Assembly (NCBI GenBank): GCA_002724575.1
Contig: PBPC01000077.1
Location: 83,189-147,188 of the forward strand
Length of the DNA: 64,000 nt
Source: Gemmatimonadota bacterium
GTDB taxonomy: Bacteria; Gemmatimonadota; Gemmatimonadetes; Longimicrobiales; Gaopeijiaceae
Reading direction: 5' to 3'
Shown here: positions 27,233 through 36,108 of the stretch, one piece after another
How positions within the stretch are numbered: the first letter of the stretch is position 1
How the letters are laid out: each line of letters starts with the position of its first letter
The notes under the pieces: model-generated
Database searches by the model: none
What the model was told of the DNA's origin: nothing
Seen by the model: only the letters and a program-made list of their open reading frames with translations
Program-made: the position numbers and the translations under genes

Positions 27233-28566
27233 AGGGCACGCCGGCATACGAGGCGCTCGGACAGGCTCTGGACGCACAAAGGGAACGCTTGCTTCCTTGC
27301 GTGCATTGCGGATTTTGCCTCCCTGCCTGTCCAACATACAACCGCCTCGGGAATGAGGCGGATTCGCCGAGAGGTCGCCTGCATCTCATTCAGGCAGTTG
27401 TTGAGGGAAGGCTTGAGCCCAGTTCTGAGGCATTCAGAACACATATTGATCGTTGTTTAGGTTGCCGAGCCTGTGAGCCAGTTTGTCCTTCCGGAGTCGA
27501 ATATGGAACCCTACTTGAGCTTGCACGTGAGACGGCGACCCAGGCAGTGCCGCCAGGCTTGCCTACTAGATTCTTGCTCAAGGTTTTAGGAACTCCTGTA
27601 CTACGGATCCCCTTTTTCTTTATAGGACGCCTGCTTCGAGGAACTGGCTTTGCTGCACTGGGGGCCACCGTTCTCCCTTCATACGGCCCCTTTAGGGCGG
27701 TCCGTCTCGGTCTTGCAATGTTGGCCTCAACTAGGCGTTGGCAGCTAATGGACTCGAAAGAGTCGATGGCAGGAATCGCCGATTCAGGAAGCCTTGACAT
27801 TAGCCAAAAAAGCAGGGTTGCAGTTCTCTTGGGTTGTGTTCAGGAGGGACTTTTTAGGCGCATCAATAGTGCTACTGCGCGTGTTCTAGAGGCGAACGGG
27901 TACGAGGTGGTAACGGTAGGAGGCCAGGACTGCTGCGGGGCTCTACATGCGCATGGAGGAGACCTCGAAAGCGCACGGACGCTAGCCCGCTCAAACATAA
28001 GGGTGTTTGAGGCATCAGGGGCGGACCTCATTGCTGTAAATGCAGCGGGGTGTGGGGCAACTATGAAGGATTACGGAATCCTCCTCGAAGAAGATCCGGA
28101 TTTCGCTCAAAGAGCTAAAGAAGTCGCGTCCTCCGTGAGAGATGTGACGGAGATACTAGATAGTTCAGGCCTCAGGACTGGTGCTAGTGTCCCGTGTAAG
28201 ATTGCGTATGACCATCCCTGTCACCTACTTCACGCCCAGGGTGTGGAGCGTGCACCAATTACTGTGCTCAAGGCCGTGCCAGATGCTGAAGTTCACGTAG
28301 TCGCAGGGGCTGAGGAATGTTGTGGAGGCGCTGGGATTTATGGCATCACGCATCCTAAACTCGGTGGTTTAATTGGTGGAGATAAGGTGTCTGCAGTTAG
28401 GGCCTGCTCTGCGGACGCAGTTGCTACTCCTAATCCCGGTTGCATGATGCAGATTGGTGCTGGTCTCCGGTTAGAGGCCTCTAACGAAGGTGTGATCCAT
28501 CCGGTTGAGCTGCTTGATGAGAGTTATCGCAGAGCGGGATTCTATAGAGCTGGAGGCGTTGAGTGA
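27229..28566 (+). CDS. glcF: Glycolate oxidase iron-sulfur subunit GlcF
   Basis: GTG at 27229 overlaps the glcE stop (GTGA); GTG 27217 is an in-frame alternative. Two [4Fe-4S] ferredoxin motifs lie at the N-terminus (C24, C27, C30, C34 and C76, C79, C82, C86). Two CCG domains follow (CCGALHAHGGD and CCGGAGIYG), as in heterodisulfide-reductase-D-like electron-transfer subunits. GlcF carries electrons from the flavin subunits to membrane quinones. The length of 445 residues is normal. The stop overlaps the following M20 gene (GTGA), so that operon may continue. Confidence 0.93.
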   Translation: MKGTPAYEALGQALDAQRERLLPCVHCGFCLPACPTYNRLGNEADSPRGRLHLIQAVVEGRLEPSSEAFRTHIDRCLGCRACEPVCPSGVEYGTLLELARETATQAVPPGLPTRFLLKVLGTPVLRIPFFFIGRLLRGTGFAALGATVLPSYGPFRAVRLGLAMLASTRRWQLMDSKESMAGIADSGSLDISQKSRVAVLLGCVQEGLFRRINSATARVLEANGYEVVTVGGQDCCGALHAHGGDLESARTLARSNIRVFEASGADLIAVNAAGCGATMKDYGILLEEDPDFAQRAKEVASSVRDVTEILDSSGLRTGASVPCKIAYDHPCHLLHAQGVERAPITVLKAVPDAEVHVVAGAEECCGGAGIYGITHPKLGGLIGGDKVSAVRACSADAVATPNPGCMMQIGAGLRLEASNEGVIHPVELLDESYRRAGFYRAGGVE

Positions 28567-29741
28567 CGGAGGTGGGAGATAGGGCTAGGGCAATTTTGGC
28601 TCACTTGGAAGATCAAGTAGACGCGATGGTTGAGATGTTAGTGGATCTCGCGTCTCATGAATCCCCCAGTGATGTACCTGAATCTCAGGTCGGAGTTCAA
28701 GGTCGATTAACGGATGTTCTTGAGGAAATGCACTTTAAGGTCCGACACGTGCCGGGACGAGAAACTGGGGGACACCTTCTCGCAGTGCCAAGAAATCGAG
28801 ATCGAGGTATGCCGGTCCAATTACTTGTCGGTCATACAGATACTGTTTGGCCTATTGGGACTACCGATTCCATGCCAGTTGTGATAGAAAATGGAATAGT
28901 TCACGGTCCGGGTACCTTTGATATGAAGGGTGGTATCGTACAAGCGATTTTTGCTCTACGTGCCATCCGATCTTTGGGTTTTGAATTTCCTGCTACCCCT
29001 ATCTGCTTCATTAACTCAGATGAAGAGATTGGTAGCCCTGAGTCCCAGAGGTACGTGCGAATGATCTCAAGAGCTTCTGCCAGGGCATTCATTCTTGAAC
29101 CCGGGTTAGGCACGGACGGAAAACTCAAGACAGCTCGAAAGGGTGTTGGACGTTTCCGTGTGCTTATCTATGGTGAGGCTGCGCACTCTGGGTTGGATCC
29201 TACGAGTGGAGCCTCTGCCATACAGGAACTGGCCAATGTAGTGCATCAACTACATGGCCTGACTGATCTCGAGAGAGGTATTACGGTGAACGTTGGCGTT
29301 GTCCAAGGCGGTACGCGTGTCAACGTTAAGGCGGCAGAGGCGGAAGCAGAGGTGGATGTTCGAGTTGCGTCCATGGATGACGGAGAAGCAGTCACGCGCG
29401 CAATTCGAGGGTTAACCCCCAGAACGCCGGGTACATCACTTGAGGTCTCAGGGGGTATCCAGGCTCCTCCGCTAGAGCGGACCCCCCGGAATCGCAGGCT
29501 CTGGGAAGCTGCTCTAGCAGCAGGGAACCGACTGGGCATCGAACTGGAAGAGGGCACTTCTGGAGGTGCATCTGACGGGAACACTACGAGTCAATACGCT
29601 GCAACCCTTGATGGCCTCGGCTCGCTTGGAGATGGTGCCCACGCTCTACATGAACATGTTGTCGCGAAGGCCCTACCGAGCCGTGCAGCTCTATTAGCTG
29701 AACTTCTGCTTAGTCCCGTCTCCGCGGGTGATGAATGCTAG
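28563..29741 (+). CDS. M20-family deacylase/carboxypeptidase (CPG2-like)
   Basis: The 392-residue protein has the dizinc M20 site: H91 in GHTDT, D120 in GTFDMKGG, the pair E154-E155 in NSDEEIG, E179 in ILEPG, and a C-terminal histidine in GDGAHALHEH. Sequence style matches carboxypeptidase G2/glutamate carboxypeptidase. It starts at GTG 28563 overlapping glcF and overlaps the GNAT gene by 7 bases; the third gene is an NSAR/OSBS-family enzyme. In the known D-amino-acid conversion operon an M20 enzyme removes the succinyl group from N-succinyl-L-amino acids, so that is the inferred role. Alternatives are folate or peptide glutamate release. Confidence 0.85.
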   Translation: MTEVGDRARAILAHLEDQVDAMVEMLVDLASHESPSDVPESQVGVQGRLTDVLEEMHFKVRHVPGRETGGHLLAVPRNRDRGMPVQLLVGHTDTVWPIGTTDSMPVVIENGIVHGPGTFDMKGGIVQAIFALRAIRSLGFEFPATPICFINSDEEIGSPESQRYVRMISRASARAFILEPGLGTDGKLKTARKGVGRFRVLIYGEAAHSGLDPTSGASAIQELANVVHQLHGLTDLERGITVNVGVVQGGTRVNVKAAEAEAEVDVRVASMDDGEAVTRAIRGLTPRTPGTSLEVSGGIQAPPLERTPRNRRLWEAALAAGNRLGIELEEGTSGGASDGNTTSQYAATLDGLGSLGDGAHALHEHVVAKALPSRAALLAELLLSPVSAGDEC

Positions 29742-30574
29742 CCGGCCAAGAAGCTAGCTCACACATAATTCGCCCATTTGAGACGATGCAGGAATTTCAC
29801 GACTGTGTTGAACTTCAAGAACAGACATGGGGTCGTGGTTTTTCCGAGCGAGTTCCAACTGCGATTCTTAAAGTTTCTCAGATTTTGGGTGGCGTGGCAG
29901 CTGGCGCGTATAGTGAAGATGGAAACCTGGACGGGTTCGTATTTGGTATGACTGGGGTCAGGGACGGAGAACTCGTGCATTGGTCAGATATGCTTGCAGT
30001 TACTGAACATGCGCGAGATTCAGGTTTAGGCACACGGCTTAAGGTTTACCAGCGAGAGCAGGTACTAGCACTGAGTGTTGAGAAGATGCTCTGGACATTC
30101 GACCCTCTGCAGTCACGCAATGCTCACCTCAATTTTGCAAAATTAGGGATCGTGGTCCGGGAGTACGTGGAAAACATGTATGGGGAAACGGACTCCCCAC
30201 TTCATCGAGGGGTAGGAACCGACCGGCTTATCGCTTTGTGGGAATTAAACTCGATTCGTGCATCTGGTCGGTTGGCAGGAAGGAAGCCTCCAGTCCAGCC
30301 GCCGGAGGGTGCCTCTCAGGTTCTATCTGAGACAGGGCGTCACTCTTTACCAGAGCCAGGGGTACCAGACCTGGGAAGTAAGGAAAAAGAAGTCCTGGTG
30401 GCAATTCCATCAGATATCGTGCAGGTGATGGATTTAGATATCAGCCTTGCACGCCGCTGGCGCGAAGCTACACGAGAGGTCTTGGTTCACTATATGAGTA
30501 AGGGGTACGAGGTGCATGAGATCTTCTGGGGAGAGCGAACTTCAGATTATCTGTTAGTGCATCCTGAGATGTGA
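29735..30574 (+). CDS. GNAT-family N-acyltransferase (COG3375-like)
   Basis: The 279-residue protein has a GNAT fold. RDSGLGTRLK (about residues 91-100) is the acyl-CoA pyrophosphate loop, and FDPLQSRNAHLNFAKLG (about 121-137) and the GTDRLIALWEL segment are characteristic of COG3375 proteins. Members of this group commonly neighbour OSBS/NSAR genes, as here. In the described conversion pathway the GNAT enzyme succinylates D-amino acids from succinyl-CoA; that role is inferred from context. It overlaps the M20 gene by 7 bases, implying translational coupling. Confidence 0.82.
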   Translation: MLAGQEASSHIIRPFETMQEFHDCVELQEQTWGRGFSERVPTAILKVSQILGGVAAGAYSEDGNLDGFVFGMTGVRDGELVHWSDMLAVTEHARDSGLGTRLKVYQREQVLALSVEKMLWTFDPLQSRNAHLNFAKLGIVVREYVENMYGETDSPLHRGVGTDRLIALWELNSIRASGRLAGRKPPVQPPEGASQVLSETGRHSLPEPGVPDLGSKEKEVLVAIPSDIVQVMDLDISLARRWREATREVLVHYMSKGYEVHEIFWGERTSDYLLVHPEM

Positions 30575-30588
30575 TGACCTTATACCCA

Positions 30589-30624
30589 GTCGCCGACTAG
30601 GATAGGAAGGCGACCAATATTTTA
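30589..30624 (+). terminator. Possible attenuator between the GNAT and racemase genes
   Basis: GTCGCC (30589-30594) pairs with GGCGAC (30609-30614) over a 14-base loop, followed by CAATATTTT. This resembles a weak intrinsic terminator in the 98-base gap before the racemase gene, and could reduce read-through. Six base pairs and an imperfect U tract leave it uncertain. Confidence 0.3.
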
Positions 30625-30672
30625 GGACGTTCCACTTATCAGAAGAGCAGAAGCCAATTGGCCGGAGATCGG

Positions 30673-31776
30673 ATGAAGATCGAGCGAGCAACTCTGCGGG
30701 AGATCCCGCTTCGCCTCAAAGAATTTTTCGAGATTAGTAGTGGGGGTCAGCAGGACCGGCGTATCCTCCTGCTAACCCTTTGTGGGGAAGGGCTCGAAGG
30801 CTGGAGTGAGTGTGTCGCATCGGAAGATCCTTCATACGCGTATGAGACGACCGAAACTGCCTGGCATATTCTCACCGACTATATCCTCCCTGAGATCATT
30901 GGAGGTCAAGCAGATGCACCTGAGAAAATTCTGGATCCGGTCCATTGGATTAGGGGTCACCCTATGGCAAGGGCTGCCGTTGAGATGGCAGGGTGGGACT
31001 TAGCAGCACGAGCGGAAGGGGTCTCACTCTCGCAGAAGCTTGGTGGTGAGCGAGAGCACATACCGGTTGGTGTCAGCGTGGGAATCAAGCCGACAGATGA
31101 CGAACTGCACGACCAGGTCCAGAGTTATATCGAAGAGGGCTACGCTCGGGTGAAAATCAAGATCAAACCAGGTCGAGACATTCAGATGCTTGCAGGCTTG
31201 CGAGAACGCTTTCCAGATGTCGCATTCATGGTCGACGCTAATTCCGCTTATTCATTAGCTGATATCGACCGATTAAGAGAGTTCGATGCCCTTAGTTTGA
31301 TGATGATTGAGCAGCCACTGTCGTATAGTGATTTTCTCGAACACGCTCGTCTTCAGGAGCAAATCGAAACGCCAGTTTGTCTGGACGAGTCGATCAAGTC
31401 TGAGGGTGATCTCGCGCTCGCACTTCATCTTGGAAGCTGCAGAATCGTTAACATCAAACCCGGTCGGGTGGGTGGACTCTCTGTAAGCCGCGGGATTCAC
31501 GACACGATGCGTTCAGCTGGCTTACCAGTCTGGTGTGGTGGGATGCTTGAGTCAGGAGTAGGGCGTGCTCACAATGTGGCTCTGGCATCCTTACCCGGTT
31601 TCACACTTCCAGGAGATATCTCAGCAAGTCGTCGCTATTGGGAGCGTGACATCGTATCGCCTGAATTTGAAGTAGAAGATGGAGTTATGAAGGTTCCTAG
31701 TGGCCCTGGCATCGGAGTGGACCTAGATCTAGATCGCATTCAGAGCCTAACAGTTCGTGAGGTGTCCTTCAGTTAA
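30673..31776 (+). CDS. N-succinylamino-acid racemase / o-succinylbenzoate synthase family
   Basis: ATG 30673 is preferred (GGAG five bases upstream) over the in-frame TTG at 30658. The 367-residue enolase-superfamily protein has the full MLE-subgroup site: KxK lysines K161 and K163 in VKIKIKPG, metal ligands D188 (VDAN), E213 (IEQP) and D238 (LDES), and the opposite catalytic lysine K262 (NIKPGRVGG). These positions follow the Amycolatopsis NSAR almost one for one. Many members do both racemisation and OSBS chemistry. The neighbouring M20 and GNAT genes favour N-succinylamino-acid racemisation; no other menaquinone gene is nearby to support MenC. Confidence 0.88.
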   Translation: MKIERATLREIPLRLKEFFEISSGGQQDRRILLLTLCGEGLEGWSECVASEDPSYAYETTETAWHILTDYILPEIIGGQADAPEKILDPVHWIRGHPMARAAVEMAGWDLAARAEGVSLSQKLGGEREHIPVGVSVGIKPTDDELHDQVQSYIEEGYARVKIKIKPGRDIQMLAGLRERFPDVAFMVDANSAYSLADIDRLREFDALSLMMIEQPLSYSDFLEHARLQEQIETPVCLDESIKSEGDLALALHLGSCRIVNIKPGRVGGLSVSRGIHDTMRSAGLPVWCGGMLESGVGRAHNVALASLPGFTLPGDISASRRYWERDIVSPEFEVEDGVMKVPSGPGIGVDLDLDRIQSLTVREVSFS

Positions 31777-32390
31777 GTCGACTCTTCACTTGGCTCGTCG
31801 GCGAGAAGCTGTTGTGAGGGGGGCGCTTGATACTCTGCTGGTCGCAAGTCGACGGTTACTTGGACCTGTATGTGGCCCATATCTGCCCGGTCTCGGATTG
31901 CATCTCTAACCCGCGGCTCGAGCTTTTGGTACGCCGCAAGGACGCCACCCCGCAGTTCTTTGCGAAGAACCTTTAAAGCGTTTACGTCCGCCCGACTAGT
32001 TTTGGTTTCTCTTTTCGCATCCGCGACTTCGTACGGGCGAATTTCAAACGGGGAAACGCCGACATCATCGAATCGATCATGGTCCAGGTATTGGACAGAA
32101 ATACTCACATCCCCGCGGGCATGGTGGTGATGGATATCACCGACGGCTTGGAATCGAGCAGCTAACCTGCCCATTTCTGAGCGTTGAGCAGCCTTCGTAT
32201 ATGCTTTCTCCAGAACTGCGAAGATCCGCCTAAGACGTTCGGATGTCGTAGCATCAACATCAGGCATCTCAGTTTCTAAGTCTCGACCTAGTGCCTGTCG
32301 ATCGACCTGAAAGCGTGCGCTCTCCGCATCGCGATTTCTGGCTCGATCGATATTATCGAGAATCCGGTCTGGATTGGTCCGGTAGCTCAT
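31773..32390 (-). CDS. Conserved-looking protein of unknown function
   Basis: I do not recognise the family. The 205-residue product is soluble-looking, highly charged and rich in Arg, Asp and Glu. The N-terminal half looks helical, with a possible coiled coil about residues 45-85. A DIHHHH motif (about 88-93) precedes a strand-like VSISVQYLDHD segment. A matching C-terminal strand, MGHIQVQVTVDLRP, suggests a two-layer fold. The four-histidine run could bind metal. Its stop overlaps the stop of the racemase gene by three bases, and it is divergent from the YIP1-like gene across a 117-base AT-rich gap. Confidence 0.6.
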   Translation of the reverse strand: MSYRTNPDRILDNIDRARNRDAESARFQVDRQALGRDLETEMPDVDATTSERLRRIFAVLEKAYTKAAQRSEMGRLAARFQAVGDIHHHHARGDVSISVQYLDHDRFDDVGVSPFEIRPYEVADAKRETKTSRADVNALKVLRKELRGGVLAAYQKLEPRVRDAIRDRADMGHIQVQVTVDLRPAEYQAPPSQQLLADEPSEEST

Positions 32391-32507
32391 ATGATTGTTT
32401 AGAGAAGCACTGTAATTAAAGGTTAGTTATAACACGTAAAGATAGAGGAACTTGAGCATAAGAGGATACAGGGTCGTCATCGAACGGCCAAGGACAGGCG
32501 ACCGCAT

Positions 32508-33227
32508 ATGGATCAAGTCGGGCAAGAATCGAACGCGGAAAAACGGATGAATGCGATTGATCTGGTCGAGATACCCGGAAGTCATAGGCGTTTCTTGGAC
32601 ACATTCTTCAGCCCTGCGAAGATGGGCGCATATCTGGCTGCTGAGCCCAGGTGGGTTGTGGCTTTAGTGGTTAGCGTAGCGCTTATGGGTCTGCAGGTAG
32701 TCCTGATTCCACCAGAAGTTTGGGAGAGCTTGATGAGAGAGCAGTCACTCGCCCAAGGTGGCCCGCCACTTTCAATGCCGGATTGGGTTGCGGATTGGAT
32801 GGGTATTTTAGCGGCAGTTGGGGCGGTGATGACTACAGCGATAGCTATACCGATAGGAGCGGGATTCCTCACGGTTATCTTCGCTTTCGTTCTTGGAGAC
32901 GAAGGGAGCTACCGACAATACCTTGCGGTTACTGCCCACTCGTTTTTCATTCCGGCGCTTGTTGGGTTTCTTATCACACCTCTTAAGATTGCGACTCAAG
33001 ACCCTCAGTTGACGCTTAACCTTGGAAGTTTCTTTTTCTTTCTTCCTTCCGGATACTGGCTTGGGGTGCTCACAGCTATGGATCTGACTCAGATATGGTC
33101 GTCATTAGTTATTGCTCAAGGAGCCCACTGTATCGACAAGAGAAGGAGCTTCAGGAGTGCCGTCGTAATCCTTTTAAGCCTGATGTTAGCTATGGCGCTC
33201 ATAGTCGGGCGCTTTATGCCGAACTAA
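32508..33227 (+). CDS. YIP1-like integral membrane protein
   Basis: The 239-residue protein has a polar N-terminus (about 1-45) and five hydrophobic helices (about 47-65, 98-122, 138-158, 170-190, 210-232). The pattern, including the FFSPAKMGAYLAAEPRW entry and the polar DEGSYRQYLAVTAHS loop, matches Yip1-domain proteins found widely in bacteria. Their function is unknown. Ten bases separate it from the TRAP permease, so it may be co-transcribed with that transporter. Confidence 0.7.
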   Translation: MDQVGQESNAEKRMNAIDLVEIPGSHRRFLDTFFSPAKMGAYLAAEPRWVVALVVSVALMGLQVVLIPPEVWESLMREQSLAQGGPPLSMPDWVADWMGILAAVGAVMTTAIAIPIGAGFLTVIFAFVLGDEGSYRQYLAVTAHSFFIPALVGFLITPLKIATQDPQLTLNLGSFFFFLPSGYWLGVLTAMDLTQIWSSLVIAQGAHCIDKRRSFRSAVVILLSLMLAMALIVGRFMPN

Positions 33228-33237
33228 GTACTGACGC

Positions 33238-35097
33238 GTGAATGCTCCTCGGCCGAAGGTCGTCGGATGGATAATCGTTGGTGCATCGGTAACAGCAGCG
33301 GTGTTCCACTTGTATGCTGCGGGCTTCTCACCTTTTACAGCACTGGTACAGAGACCGGTTCATCTCGCATTGATGGCAACTCTAGGGTTCTTGGGTGTGG
33401 GTGTGCAGTTCCGCCGGAGCCGAGCAAAAGAAGGAGAGCTTGATCAAGAAACTGGGCCACCTCGTATCGGCCCACTCAATTATGTGCTTGCTGGCCTATC
33501 GGTATTGGCGTGTCTCTATCTGGCCTCTGAGAACCAGGAACTTGTAAGTCGTTCTGGTAATCCGACGCTCCTCGACCTGGTCGCTGGTGGCGTGATGGTG
33601 GTCTTGGTGCTGGAGCTTGCTCGTCGAGCAACAGGGTGGGGTCTGGTCACTGTATGTATCATGGCCCTGGTCTATGCAGTCAGTGGTCCATACCTACCTG
33701 GCTTCCTCGCTCATCGCGGGTACGGAGTCACTCGGATTGTGGAACAACTCTTTCTCTCAACCGAGGGAATATGGGGTGTGCCGCTCGGTGTCTCAGCGGA
33801 TTTCGTCTATCTCTTTGTTCTTTTTGGTGTCGTCCTGGATACCGCAGGTGGGGGTGCCCTCCTCATTGCGTTAGCAAATAAGGTGGCGGGGAGAACTCGA
33901 GGTGGCCCCGCTAAGACGGCGGCAGTAGCGAGTGCGTTTATGGGCTCACTGTCGGGTAGCGCAGTCGCAAATGTGGTAACGACAGGCACATTCACTATTC
34001 CCCTGATGAAGCGAGCAGGCTTCCGACCATTTTTTGCTGGCGCGATTGAAGCAGCAGCAAGCACGGGTGGCCAATTAATGCCACCTGTGATGGGAGCCGG
34101 AGCCTTCATTCTCGCTACCTGGACGAATATCCCGTACTTGGAGGTCGCTGCAGCAGCCGTCATTCCGGCGATCCTATACTATGCAGCCCTTTTGGCCGCC
34201 ATCCATTTTCGGGCTTCTGCAATGGGTATCGAGCCGGCCAGGGAAGTAACCCCAGAGAAAATAAGAGATAAACTGCATCTATTACTGCCCCTGGGGGCCA
34301 TAGTGCTGCTCCTGGCGATGGGGCGCTCACCGATGAGGGCAGCTTTCTGGGGAGTGACATCCGCTTTAGTCATGGCCTGTCTTCGACCCGCCACTCGGCC
34401 CTCATTGCCTGAATTGGGCGAGGTGATGGAGCGTGCGGGCCGCGGTGCTGTTCAGGTTGCTGCTGCATGTGCTGCAGCCGGGGTTGTGGTAGGAGTGGCA
34501 TCACTGACGGGCATTGGGCTCAGGATGTCGGAACTAATAGTCACAATTTCAGGCGGCAATCTTCTAGCAGCTCTTATGCTCACAGCGATAGGCTCAATTA
34601 TTCTTGGTATGGGGCTCCCAACAACTGCTGCATACGTTGTCCTTGCAGCGCTTGGTGCTCCAGCGTTGGTACAACTCGGCGTTCCATTGCTTGCAGCCCA
34701 TCTATTTATTTTCTACTTCGGCTGTATTTCCAATGTGACACCTCCGGTTTCTTTGGCGGCCTTTGCGGCCGCAGGTATTTCTGGATCCCCAGCGCTCAAG
34801 ACGGCTGTGTCTGCTGCGCTCCTTGCAGGGGCGGGATTCCTGGTGCCGTTTATGTTTGTATACGGGCCGGAACTACTTCTGATAGGCAGCCCTGTCGAAA
34901 TCATGCTGGCTTTTGTGACTGGTCTATTAGGGGTCATTGCGCTCGCATCTTCAGGTATGGGATATGCCCGCCGCCCGCTCAGAGTTTGGGAACGAGCGAT
35001 CGCTCTATGCGCTGCCCTATTGTTAGTCGCGACTGGACTCCCGACAGATGTCGTCGGTTTGCTTCTATTAGGGTTTATCTTTACTTCCCGTCGTTGA
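33238..35097 (+). CDS. TRAP transporter fused permease (DctQM type, TAXI class)
   Basis: The 619-residue protein is mostly hydrophobic, with about sixteen membrane segments. The N-terminal four correspond to the small DctQ-like subunit and the remainder to the large DctM-like subunit. The DctM motifs GSLSGSAVANVVTTGTFTIP and STGGQLMPPVMGAGAF, and the late GMGLPTTAAYVVL and GCISNVTPPVSLAAF, are clear. Such fused permeases pair with TAXI binding proteins, and one is encoded next. The system uses an ion gradient to import an organic acid; the substrate is not evident. The start is GTG. Confidence 0.93.
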   Translation: MNAPRPKVVGWIIVGASVTAAVFHLYAAGFSPFTALVQRPVHLALMATLGFLGVGVQFRRSRAKEGELDQETGPPRIGPLNYVLAGLSVLACLYLASENQELVSRSGNPTLLDLVAGGVMVVLVLELARRATGWGLVTVCIMALVYAVSGPYLPGFLAHRGYGVTRIVEQLFLSTEGIWGVPLGVSADFVYLFVLFGVVLDTAGGGALLIALANKVAGRTRGGPAKTAAVASAFMGSLSGSAVANVVTTGTFTIPLMKRAGFRPFFAGAIEAAASTGGQLMPPVMGAGAFILATWTNIPYLEVAAAAVIPAILYYAALLAAIHFRASAMGIEPAREVTPEKIRDKLHLLLPLGAIVLLLAMGRSPMRAAFWGVTSALVMACLRPATRPSLPELGEVMERAGRGAVQVAAACAAAGVVVGVASLTGIGLRMSELIVTISGGNLLAALMLTAIGSIILGMGLPTTAAYVVLAALGAPALVQLGVPLLAAHLFIFYFGCISNVTPPVSLAAFAAAGISGSPALKTAVSAALLAGAGFLVPFMFVYGPELLLIGSPVEIMLAFVTGLLGVIALASSGMGYARRPLRVWERAIALCAALLLVATGLPTDVVGLLLLGFIFTSRR

Positions 35098-35157
35098 CGT
35101 ACAGTCAAACCATTGTTTGTTAGTTAGAATGGACGTCACTTCCATGGCTTGATTCAA

Positions 35158-36108
35158 ATGCGAGTTGGTCGAGTGAAAATACTGTGTAATAAACCCGCCA
35201 CTTCTCTGTTGGCATGCCTCTGTTTATTGGCTGGCTGTGGAGATGGGCAGCAATTCTTGTCATTGGGGACCGCTGGGACCGGAGGGATCTATTATCCCCT
35301 TGGTGGTGCGTTGGCGAGTCGTATGTCACTAGCTGATCCCATAAGGCAGTACACTGCAGAGGTTAGTGGCGGTTCAGTAGAGAATATTAACCGACTTGCT
35401 GATGGCCAGATGGACCTTGGGATGGTTCTGGCAGTGACTGCATACCAGGCACAATTTGGTTCAGGTGATATGGAGCCCGTACCTGGCCTCAGGATTGTTG
35501 CTCCGTTGTATCCGAATCTCACACACGTGATGGTACCACGGAATTCTACGGATGTAGGGATTGGAGATCTCGGTGGTAAGAGAGTCTCAGTTGGGCCTCC
35601 AGGAAGTGGTACAGAACAGATGGCCCGCCATCTGTTGGCAGCACATGGCCTGACGTACGACGATGTGGAACCCCGCTACCTATCTTTCAGCGAATCTTCG
35701 TCAGCACTCCGGGATGGAGCTATTGATGCAGCGGTGATTTCTGTGGGCTACCCTGCAGCTGCTGTGCTTGAGGCAACAACCACAGCAGGTGTCCGACTGC
35801 TACCGGTCGATCCTGAAGTTATAACGTCGATGAGAGAGGAACATCCCTACTATTCAGTCGCTGAGATTCCAGCCGGAGCCTACCCAGGGGTGGACGAAAC
35901 CCTCACAACGGCAGCAGTACATAATTGGATTGTTGCTATGGATACGCTGGATGATGAGGTGGTTGAGATCCTGCTGAACATTCTCGCGAATGATAGGGCA
36001 TCACTGGAACAAGTACACGACATGGCTGCTCAGATTGACCTTGCTCGACTTTCAAGTGCACCGATCACGCTCCATGCTGCCACCGAACGCTGGGTGGTCA
36101 ATAGATAG
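35158..36108 (+). CDS. TAXI-family TRAP solute-binding lipoprotein
   Basis: The protein begins with a lipoprotein signal whose lipobox is LAGC (C27 from ATG 35158); TTG 35149 and GTG 35173 are other possible starts. The TAXI signature is present in LGTAGTGGIYYPLGGALA, followed by VSGGSVENINRL, GGKRVSVGPPGSGTE and the C-terminal hinge regions. It delivers an anionic substrate, perhaps a dicarboxylate or amino acid such as glutamate, to the upstream permease. Its stop codon directly abuts the ATG of the DUF5916 gene with no spacer. Confidence 0.92.
   Translation: MRVGRVKILCNKPATSLLACLCLLAGCGDGQQFLSLGTAGTGGIYYPLGGALASRMSLADPIRQYTAEVSGGSVENINRLADGQMDLGMVLAVTAYQAQFGSGDMEPVPGLRIVAPLYPNLTHVMVPRNSTDVGIGDLGGKRVSVGPPGSGTEQMARHLLAAHGLTYDDVEPRYLSFSESSSALRDGAIDAAVISVGYPAAAVLEATTTAGVRLLPVDPEVITSMREEHPYYSVAEIPAGAYPGVDETLTTAAVHNWIVAMDTLDDEVVEILLNILANDRASLEQVHDMAAQIDLARLSSAPITLHAATERWVVNR

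Noticed and set aside
34713..35108. 131-codon minus-strand ORF opposite the TRAP permease
   Set aside because: It is a shadow of a strongly supported gene; no start signal or family likeness.
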